From: Flavobacteriales bacterium
GTDB taxonomy: Bacteria; Bacteroidota; Bacteroidia; Flavobacteriales; BACL11
DNA: 19,288 nt
Assembly (NCBI GenBank): GCA_018695965.1
Contig: JABHQB010000001.1
Coordinates: forward strand, 1 to 19,288
Direction: 5' to 3'
The notes beneath the pieces are model-generated. The model saw only the letters and a program-made list of their open reading frames with translations. It did no database searches and was not told the origin of the DNA. The number at the start of each line of letters is the position of its first letter. Position 1 is the stretch's first letter. Shown here piece by piece: positions 7,836 to 13,955 of this stretch. The position numbers and the translations under genes are program-made.

Positions 7836-7836
7836 A

Positions 7837-7844
7837 TACCTTTA
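7837..7844 (+). promoter_or_regulatory. Possible -7 box for murI, abutting the terminator
   Basis: TACCTTTA matches TAnnTTTG in all but the last base and ends 4 bases before the murI ATG. It begins two bases after the T tract of the terminator. A promoter is needed here if the terminator is efficient. It would give a nearly leaderless mRNA. Confidence 0.4.
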
Positions 7845-7848
7845 AATC

Positions 7849-8646
7849 ATGAAAAATTCTCCAATTGGTATATTTGATTCTGGTATTGGTGGCTTAACGG
7901 TTGCTCATGCTCTAAAAGAGCAAATGCCAAACGAATCAATTATTTATTTTGGAGACACAAAACATTTGCCTTATGGTGAAAAATCTGAAGAATCAATAGT
8001 CAATTTTAGCACAAAAATCAGTAAGTTTCTTGTGAATCAAAATTGCAAAGCAATCGTTATTGCATGTAATTCTGCTTCTTCTGTTGCTTTTGATGTTGTA
8101 AAAAAAGAAGCTAAAAATATATCTGTATTTAATGTAATTGATCCTGTTATTAAAGAAGTAGTAAAAGTGTGTGCTGATTATAATATTGGCGTTATTGGAA
8201 CAAAAGCAACAATTAAATCAAATGTATATGAGCATAAAATAATAAAATTATGCAATAGCTCAAAAGTATCTTCTTTAGCTACTCCACTACTTGCCCCAAT
8301 GATTGAGGAAGGATTCATTAATGAGGATATTAGCCATACAGTAATTGCTAATTATTTATCCAATAAAAAATTAGCTAATATTGATCATTTGATACTTGCT
8401 TGTACGCATTACCCTCTAATTCATCAGGAAATTAAAGATTATTATAACGGAAAAGTAACTGTAATTGATTCAGCTAATATTGTTGCAAAGTACATTGCCA
8501 AACAACTTGAAGAAGATGATCTACTAAATACTAGAGAATTAACTGAACATCATTTTTATGTTTCTAACTACACTGAATCTTTTGAAAAAAGTGCTCGATT
8601 CTTCTTTCAGGAAGAAATACAATTAAAAGAAATTAATCCTCATTAA
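7849..8646 (+). CDS. murI: Glutamate racemase
   Basis: A cytosolic cofactor-independent racemase that supplies D-glutamate for peptidoglycan. The 265-residue length is normal. The N-terminal GIFDSGIGGLTV (residues 7-18) carries Asp10 and Ser11. FGDTKHLPYGEKS is at 34-46. The two catalytic cysteines are Cys73 in IACNSASS and Cys185 in LACTHYPL, both with their usual flanking Asn/Thr residues. All expected active-site parts are intact. It follows the ompH terminator by 13 bases, so it is probably transcribed separately, although this position after ompH recurs in Bacteroidota. Confidence 0.97.
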   Translation: MKNSPIGIFDSGIGGLTVAHALKEQMPNESIIYFGDTKHLPYGEKSEESIVNFSTKISKFLVNQNCKAIVIACNSASSVAFDVVKKEAKNISVFNVIDPVIKEVVKVCADYNIGVIGTKATIKSNVYEHKIIKLCNSSKVSSLATPLLAPMIEEGFINEDISHTVIANYLSNKKLANIDHLILACTHYPLIHQEIKDYYNGKVTVIDSANIVAKYIAKQLEEDDLLNTRELTEHHFYVSNYTESFEKSARFFFQEEIQLKEINPH

Positions 8647-8698
8647 TGTGACAACGAAAATACATCATATAATTATCCTCCATAATATTATATGTTAG

Positions 8699-8706
8699 TA
8701 TTTTTG
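8699..8706 (+). promoter_or_regulatory. Putative -7 promoter box for the nfu-like gene
   Basis: TATTTTTG matches TAnnTTTG and lies 19 bases upstream of the ATG at 8726. It predicts a leader of about 17 nt. No clear -33 element was found in the 79-base gap after murI, and no terminator hairpin is evident there. Confidence 0.5.
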
Positions 8707-8725
8707 CTAATGTAAAAAATAAGAT

Positions 8726-9322
8726 ATGAATTATAGTATATATGTAGAAAGCACTCCAAATCCGGAGGTAATGAAATTTGTTTCGAACAGAATGCTTGCA
8801 GATAAAAGCTTAGAATTTTTAGATGCTTCCCAAGCAAAAAATATCCCACTAGCAAATGAATTATTTAAACTTCCTTTTATAAAAAGTGTCTTTATAAGTA
8901 CAAACTTTGTGTCTATAAATAAAACAGAGAATGTTAATTGGGATGATATTGCACTTCAAGTCCGTTTGTATATTTCAGATTACCTAAACTCGATTGAGAT
9001 TATAAATCACACCGATAATATTCAGTCAGAGCCAATTGAAGAAATACAGGAAGATTCAAAAGTAACAAATGAGAAAAGAGAATTTAATGGAGATGAGAGA
9101 GAAATTGCTGATATCTTAGATGAATATATTCGCCCAGCTGTTGAATCTGATGGTGGTGCAATAACTTTACATTCATATAAAGATGGTGTGGTTTCTGTAA
9201 ATCTAAGCGGAGCATGTAATGGATGTCCATCCGCAACTATAACGTTAAATCAAGGGATTCAAGAAATTCTAAAACAAAAATTAGGAGATAAGATAAAAGA
9301 AGTTATTTCAAATAATAACTAA
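8726..9322 (+). CDS. Nfu/NifU-type Fe-S cluster carrier with Nfu N-terminal domain
   Basis: A 198-residue cytosolic protein with two domains. Residues 1-90 match the Nfu N-terminal domain, opening IYVESTPNPEVMKFVSN, then FKLPFIKSVFISTNFVSI. An acidic linker (about 95-122) leads to the NifU C-terminal domain at about 123-198. That domain has REIADILDEYIRPAVESDGG, and the cluster-binding GACNGCPSATITL with Cys164 and Cys167. Nfu proteins bind a labile [4Fe-4S] cluster at the dimer interface and pass it to apo-proteins. Neighbouring genes encode two Fe-S proteins (ferredoxin and KorB) that are plausible clients, though this is inferred from context only. A palindromic terminator follows 3 bases after the stop. 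Confidence 0.94.
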   Translation: MNYSIYVESTPNPEVMKFVSNRMLADKSLEFLDASQAKNIPLANELFKLPFIKSVFISTNFVSINKTENVNWDDIALQVRLYISDYLNSIEIINHTDNIQSEPIEEIQEDSKVTNEKREFNGDEREIADILDEYIRPAVESDGGAITLHSYKDGVVSVNLSGACNGCPSATITLNQGIQEILKQKLGDKIKEVISNNN

Positions 9323-9325
9323 TTA

Positions 9326-9353
9326 AAAAGGTCAGATAATTATCTGACCTTTT
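9326..9353. terminator. Bidirectional terminator between nfu and ferredoxin genes
   Basis: A 28-base perfect palindrome with no unpaired loop base: core arms GGTCAGATAA and TTATCTGACC (9330-9349), flanked by AAAA on the left and TTTT on the right. The A and T flanks provide a U tract for transcripts from either strand. It sits between the convergent stops at 9322 and 9377. Confidence 0.9.
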
Positions 9354-9376
9354 GTTTGTAAATTATTAAAATCTAT

Positions 9377-9694
9377 TTAAGCGTGTAATCTATCTTTTTT
9401 TGCTAATAATTCTTCTTCTGATTCTACATGATCTTCATCATCAATACAGCAATCTACCGGACAAACTGCAGCGCATGCTGGTTCTTCATTAAACCCTTTA
9501 CATTCAGTACATTTATCTGTAGCTATATAAAAGAATTCATCTGAAAACCCACCATCTTCTCTTTGTTCATCATCATCTACAGTAGTGCCATCAGAAAATT
9601 TCCATGCTTCGTCTGGTGCATAAATTGCAGTATTTGGACATTCCGGTTCGCATGCTTCACAATTGATACAATCATCAGTAATTCTAATTGCCAT
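9377..9694 (-). CDS. 2[4Fe-4S] ferredoxin
   Basis: A small (105-residue), strongly acidic electron carrier. The first cluster motif is CINCEACEPECP, with Cys9, 12, 15 and 19. The second is Cys62, Cys65, Cys74 and Cys78, where eight residues separate the second and third cysteines instead of two. Two further cysteines follow at 82-83. This lengthened second motif is typical of Alvin-type 2[4Fe-4S] ferredoxins, which often have unusually low potentials. About 40 residues separate the two motifs, and a charged C-terminal tail (DDEDHVESEEELLAKK) follows. It is divergent from korA across 176 bp, which suggests it is the electron acceptor of KorAB (inference). The ATG start gives the usual MAIRITDDCI opening. 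Confidence 0.93.
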   Translation of the reverse strand: MAIRITDDCINCEACEPECPNTAIYAPDEAWKFSDGTTVDDDEQREDGGFSDEFFYIATDKCTECKGFNEEPACAAVCPVDCCIDDEDHVESEEELLAKKDRLHA

Positions 9695-9726
9695 TATATT
9701 ATTTTTTAATTATTATATTTAAGTTA

Positions 9727-9734
9727 CAAAAATA
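9727..9734 (-). promoter_or_regulatory. Putative -7 promoter box for the ferredoxin gene
   Basis: The minus strand reads TATTTTTG, a full TAnnTTTG match, 32 bases upstream of the ferredoxin ATG. It predicts a leader of about 30 nt that is A/T-only near the start. No -33 TTTG is seen at the expected distance. Apart from this and the korA box, I see nothing else in the 176-base gap 9695-9870. Confidence 0.5.
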
Positions 9735-9835
9735 TAGATTTTTCTCTATGAAATTACATGTAAAAATAATTTATTATGAATCTAAATTACTTAAAAAAAA
9801 ATGAAAAATAAGTTTATAAGTATAATTAAGGTTTG

Positions 9836-9843
9836 TACTTTTG
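9836..9843 (+). promoter_or_regulatory. Putative promoter for korAB
   Basis: TACTTTTG matches the -7 consensus TAnnTTTG, 27 bases before the korA ATG. A TTTA at 9813-9816, 19 bases upstream, is a one-mismatch candidate for the -33 TTTG. The predicted leader is about 25 nt and lacks a Shine-Dalgarno sequence. Confidence 0.55.
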
Positions 9844-9870
9844 TAATCACTAAATTTCCTCAAAATAAAA

Positions 9871-11709
9871 ATGAAAAAAAATACAGAACCTATTGACTTA
9901 GAAAAGGTTGTGATTAAATTTGCAGGGGATTCAGGAGATGGAATGCAGTTTAGCGGAAATCAGTTTACTAATACATCAGCACTGTTAGGAAACGACTTAT
10001 CTACTTTCCCAGACTATCCTGCAGAAATTAGAGCTCCTCAAGGTACTATCGCAGGAGTATCTGGATTTCAGATACATATTGGAAGTATTCATATAAACAC
10101 CCCAGGAGATATTGCAGATGTATTAGTTGCTATGAATCCTGCTGCACTAAAATCAAATAGAAAATCTATTAAGAAAGGTGGAATAATTATTGTAAATATA
10201 GATTCTTTTACAAAAAAAGATCTTGAAAAAGCAGGATACGATAACTCACCTCTATCTGATAACTCATTAGATGAATTTCAAGTTATTGAAGCTCCAATAA
10301 GTAAGTTAACAAGAGAGTCTTTAAAAGATAGCAAGTTAAGTTCAAAAAGTATTAGCCAATCAAAAAATATGTTTGCTCTTGGTATTGTTTATTGGATGTT
10401 TAATCGCCCAATGACTCCTACTGAGAATTTTATTAATAAAAAATTCTCAGAAAAATCAGAAATAGCAAAAGGGAATATTAAAGTTCTTCATACTGGATAT
10501 AATTTTGCAAATACTATTGAAGCTTTTTCTTCATCATATACAGTAAAATCTGCAAAGCTAGAAAAAGGGAGATATCGAAATGTTATGGGTAATCAAGCGA
10601 TTGCATGGGGATTTATTGCAGCTTCTGAAAAATCTGGTAAAGAACTGTTTTTAGGATCTTATCCAATAACTCCTGCTTCTGATATACTTCATGAGTTAGC
10701 AAAATATAAAAATCTTGGAGTAAAAACATTTCAAGCTGAAGATGAAATAGCTGGAATTTGCTCTGCTATAGGAGCTAGTTTTGCTGGGAACCTTGGAATT
10801 ACAACAACTTCAGGGCCTGGTTTTTCACTAAAAGGTGAAGCTTTGGGATTAGCTATAATGACAGAATTACCCTTAGTAGTAGTAGATGTACAAAGAGGAG
10901 GTCCTTCTACTGGTCTTCCTACAAAAACAGAACAATCAGATCTGATGCAAGCTCTTTATGGTAGAAATGGAGAGAGTCCAGCAGTTGTAATTGCATGCTC
11001 AACTCCATCAAATTGTTTTGACTGGTCATTTATGGCATCAAAAATTACTCTAGAATATAATACTCCTGTTATTTTACTTTCAGATGGATATTTAGGAAAT
11101 GGATCAGAACCATGGAAAATAAAAACTATAAAAGACATGCCAGATATTACTCCTTTAATTGCAAAAGAAGGTGAGAATTATCAACCGTATTTAAGAGATA
11201 AGAAAACACTTGCTAGAAAATTAGCCATACCTGGCACGAAAGGATTAGAACATAGATTAGGAGGATTGGAAAAAGAAGATATTTCAGGTAATGTTTCTTA
11301 TGATTCAGAAAATCATGAAAAGATGTGTAATATAAGATCTGAAAAAATAAAAAAAATATCAGAAATAATTCCAATTCAAGAGGTTTATGGAAAAACAAAT
11401 GCTGATTTATTAGTTATTGGATGGGGAGGAACTTATGGATCTTTATATTCATCTGTAGATAATCTAATAAATGAGGGCAAGAGTATTGCGTTAACCCAAT
11501 TTAATTACATTCATCCTCTACCAAAAAACACATTAGAGTTACTAAATAGATATAAAAAGATTGTAGTCTGTGAATTAAACTCTGGACAATTTGCTAATTA
11601 TTTAAGGATGAACTTTCAAGGAATAATTTTTGAACAATATAATAAATTGCAAGGACTTCCTTTTACAACCTTAGAACTTGAATCTCATTTTAAAACTCTA
11701 TTAGACTAG
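9871..11709 (+). CDS. korA: 2-oxoacid (2-oxoglutarate):ferredoxin oxidoreductase, alpha subunit (gamma-alpha fusion)
   Basis: Large subunit of a thiamine-diphosphate Fe-S enzyme that oxidatively decarboxylates a 2-oxoacid to its CoA ester while reducing ferredoxin. It has 612 residues. Residues 1-215 are the gamma domain, opening IKFAGDSGDGMQFSG (15-29). The alpha pyrimidine-binding domain follows from about 235, with GSYPITPASDILHE (262-275), TTTSGPGFSLKGEALGL (311-327) and QRGGPSTGLPTKTEQSD (341-357). The C-terminal swivel domain lies at about 510-612. This gamma-alpha fusion with a separate beta subunit is the two-subunit KOR layout. korB starts 5 bases after the stop. 2-Oxoglutarate is the likely substrate because of family resemblance and nearby sucAB, but another 2-oxoacid cannot be excluded. 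Confidence 0.93.
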   Translation: MKKNTEPIDLEKVVIKFAGDSGDGMQFSGNQFTNTSALLGNDLSTFPDYPAEIRAPQGTIAGVSGFQIHIGSIHINTPGDIADVLVAMNPAALKSNRKSIKKGGIIIVNIDSFTKKDLEKAGYDNSPLSDNSLDEFQVIEAPISKLTRESLKDSKLSSKSISQSKNMFALGIVYWMFNRPMTPTENFINKKFSEKSEIAKGNIKVLHTGYNFANTIEAFSSSYTVKSAKLEKGRYRNVMGNQAIAWGFIAASEKSGKELFLGSYPITPASDILHELAKYKNLGVKTFQAEDEIAGICSAIGASFAGNLGITTTSGPGFSLKGEALGLAIMTELPLVVVDVQRGGPSTGLPTKTEQSDLMQALYGRNGESPAVVIACSTPSNCFDWSFMASKITLEYNTPVILLSDGYLGNGSEPWKIKTIKDMPDITPLIAKEGENYQPYLRDKKTLARKLAIPGTKGLEHRLGGLEKEDISGNVSYDSENHEKMCNIRSEKIKKISEIIPIQEVYGKTNADLLVIGWGGTYGSLYSSVDNLINEGKSIALTQFNYIHPLPKNTLELLNRYKKIVVCELNSGQFANYLRMNFQGIIFEQYNKLQGLPFTTLELESHFKTLLD

Positions 11710-11714
11710 TAAAT

Positions 11715-12719
11715 ATGGAGAATTTAACAAAAAAAGACTTTACAAGCGACCAGGAAATTAGATGGTGTCCAGGATGTGGAGATTATGCCATATTAAATTC
11801 TATGCAAAAAGCTCTTCCAAATTTAGGAAGAAAAAAAGAAGAGTTTGTTTTTATCTCTGGGATAGGATGCTCCTCAAGATTCCCATATTACATGAATACT
11901 TATGGATTTCACAGTATTCATGGTAGAGCACCTGCTTTTGCAACTGGAATTAAATTAGCAAATCCAAATCTAAGTGTATGGCAAATTACTGGAGATGGAG
12001 ATGCTTTAGCAATTGGAGGTAATCATTTTATCCATGCTCTTAGAAGAAATATTGATATTAATATTCTACTCTTTAATAATGAGATTTATGGACTTACTAA
12101 GGGTCAATTTTCTCCAACTTCTCAAAAGGGCATAAAAACAAAATCGAATCCACATGGAACTACAGATACTCCATTTTCTCCATCTGACTTGGCAATAGGA
12201 TCACAATCTTCCTTCTTTGCAAGAGTTGTAGATACTAACCCAAGGTTAATGCAATCAATATTCGTAGAGGCAGAACAACATAGAGGAACATCCTTAATTG
12301 AAATATTACAGAACTGTGTTATCTTTAATGACAAAACTTTTGATGCTATTACTGGAAAAGATTTTAAAAAAGACGCTCAACTTATTTTAGAAGATGGTAA
12401 ACCAATGATTTTTGGATCAGAGATGAATAAAGGAATTACTCTTAATGGATTAAAATTAGAAGTAGTTACTATTGGTGAAAATGGAGTGAAAGAAGAAGAT
12501 GTTTTAGTTCATGACGCTAAAGAAGAGGATCCTACTCTGCATTCTATGTTAGCTCGTATGCAACCACCAGAATTTCCTGCGGCATTAGGAATTATACGAA
12601 GTGTTAAAAGAAAAACTTTTGACAGTGGAGTTCTTTCTCAAATAGAACACGAGAAAGAAAATTCTAAGTTTAAGACTATTGATGAAATTATAAACTCAGG
12701 AGATACTTGGGAAGTATAA
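11715..12719 (+). CDS. korB: 2-oxoacid (2-oxoglutarate):ferredoxin oxidoreductase, beta subunit
   Basis: Partner of korA: the thiamine-diphosphate and [4Fe-4S] binding subunit (334 residues). RWCPGCGDYAIL (16-27) gives Cys18 and Cys21, GIGCSSR gives Cys52, and Cys201 lies in LQNCVIF. These four fit the single proximal cluster of KOR beta subunits. The ThDP/Mg motif is ITGDGDALAIGGNHF (91-105), continuing to LLFNNEIYGLTKGQFSPTS (118-136). SIHGRAPAFATG (67-78) is also family-typical. It lacks an extra ferredoxin domain, so electrons must leave to a separate ferredoxin, plausibly the divergent one at 9377-9694. It is convergent with sucB across 40 bases that lack an obvious terminator. Confidence 0.94.
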   Translation: MENLTKKDFTSDQEIRWCPGCGDYAILNSMQKALPNLGRKKEEFVFISGIGCSSRFPYYMNTYGFHSIHGRAPAFATGIKLANPNLSVWQITGDGDALAIGGNHFIHALRRNIDINILLFNNEIYGLTKGQFSPTSQKGIKTKSNPHGTTDTPFSPSDLAIGSQSSFFARVVDTNPRLMQSIFVEAEQHRGTSLIEILQNCVIFNDKTFDAITGKDFKKDAQLILEDGKPMIFGSEMNKGITLNGLKLEVVTIGENGVKEEDVLVHDAKEEDPTLHSMLARMQPPEFPAALGIIRSVKRKTFDSGVLSQIEHEKENSKFKTIDEIINSGDTWEV

Positions 12720-12759
12720 TACTAGCAATTAAGAATAGTTATATTATTATCTAGTAAAT

Positions 12760-13947
12760 TTATATACTTAAGGTTTTTTTAATATCTCCCTCTAGTAAAT
12801 AAGTAGTTGGATCTTCTAAATATTCTTTTACTCTACACAAGAACCCTACTGATTCTCTACCATCAATTATTCTGTGGTCATACGAAAGAGCTACATACAT
12901 CATTGGTCTAATCATAACTTTACCATCAATCGCCATTGGTCGTTCTATAATATTATGCATTCCTAAAATTGCTGATTGAGGAGGGTTAATAATTGGAGTT
13001 GATAACATAGAACCAAATACTCCACCATTTGTAATGGTAAATGTACCACCTAACATTTCTTGAATCGTAATTTTACCATCTCTAGCTTTTATTGCCAAAC
13101 GCTTAATATCTGTTTCTATTTCTTGAAAAGTCATCAATTCTGCATTTCTAACCACAGGAACCATCAATCCTTTTGGTGCACTTACCGCAATACCGATATC
13201 TGTATAATTATGGTGAATTACTTCATTCCCATCAATCATTGCGTTTACATCTTTAAACTCATGTAAAGCAGTAGTAACTGCCTTAGTAAAGAAAGACATG
13301 AACCCTAAACCAACTCCATATTTTTCTTTAAATTGTTCTTTATATTCTTTTCTGATTTTAAATATTTCTGTCATATCTACTTCATTAAAAGTAGTCAGCA
13401 TAGCTGTTTCATTTTTAACAGAAACTAATCTCCTTGCAATCTTTCTTCTTAAAGAAGACATTTTCTTTCTTGAAGTTCCTCTTGGACCATCAGTAGAATT
13501 CCCTTGGATCGCCCCTAACACATCACTCTTAGTAATTTTACCAGCCTCTCCTGTTCCTTTTAACTCATTTACCAAAATATCATGCTCACTAATCATAGCA
13601 GATGCCAATGGAGTTGCTTTTTCAACTCCTAAATTTGTTTCTGAATTTAAAGTTGATTTTGGAGTTTCACTAACTTCCTCTTTAGTATCTTTTATTTTTG
13701 ATTCTCCTTTTGCAGAAGTATTAATAATACATACAATATCTCCTACTGCAACTGTTTCACCATCATCTACAACAATTTTGATGGTCCCACTTTCTTCAGC
13801 TGGTAATTCCAAAGTTGCTTTATCAGAATCTATCTCTGCAATAGATTGATCTTTTTCTACATAATCGCCATCTTCAACTAGCCATTCTGCAATTTCAACT
13901 TCCGATATAGATTCTCCCGGACTTGGGACTCTCATTTCTAATAACAT
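12760..13947 (-). CDS. sucB: Dihydrolipoyl succinyltransferase, E2 of 2-oxoglutarate dehydrogenase
   Basis: The E2 core of the NAD-linked 2-oxoglutarate dehydrogenase complex, transferring the succinyl group from E1 via lipoate to CoA. The 395 residues comprise a lipoyl domain (about 1-77, lipoylated Lys43 in EIDSDKATLELPA), a charged Ser/Thr/Glu linker (78-110), a peripheral-subunit-binding domain (about 111-147, ATPLASAMISEHDI to GKITKSDV), and the catalytic domain (about 160-395). The last has DIGIAVSAPKGLMVPVV and the HxxxDG motif at His358-Gly363 (SYDHRIIDG). The binding domain lacks most of the usual basic residues (see findings). sucA lies 8 bases upstream in the same direction, so they form an operon. 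No E3 (lpd) gene is in the window. Confidence 0.95.
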   Translation of the reverse strand: MLLEMRVPSPGESISEVEIAEWLVEDGDYVEKDQSIAEIDSDKATLELPAEESGTIKIVVDDGETVAVGDIVCIINTSAKGESKIKDTKEEVSETPKSTLNSETNLGVEKATPLASAMISEHDILVNELKGTGEAGKITKSDVLGAIQGNSTDGPRGTSRKKMSSLRRKIARRLVSVKNETAMLTTFNEVDMTEIFKIRKEYKEQFKEKYGVGLGFMSFFTKAVTTALHEFKDVNAMIDGNEVIHHNYTDIGIAVSAPKGLMVPVVRNAELMTFQEIETDIKRLAIKARDGKITIQEMLGGTFTITNGGVFGSMLSTPIINPPQSAILGMHNIIERPMAIDGKVMIRPMMYVALSYDHRIIDGRESVGFLCRVKEYLEDPTTYLLEGDIKKTLSI

Positions 13948-13955
13948 GTCTTAAT

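Noticed and set aside
9695..9870. Possible small RNA or riboswitch in the 176-base gap between ferredoxin and korA genes
   Set aside because: The stretch is almost pure A/T with no stable hairpin or conserved motif visible; only two outward promoter boxes are supported.
12720..12756. Inverted repeat TACTAG / CTAGTA between korB and sucB as a terminator
   Set aside because: Arms are only six bases, AT-rich and 25 bases apart, with no T tract; too weak to call.
13298..13849. 183-residue open frame antisense to sucB
   Set aside because: The minus-strand frame is an intact E2 protein with lipoyl, binding and catalytic motifs; the plus-strand product is low-complexity hydrophobic with no start context.
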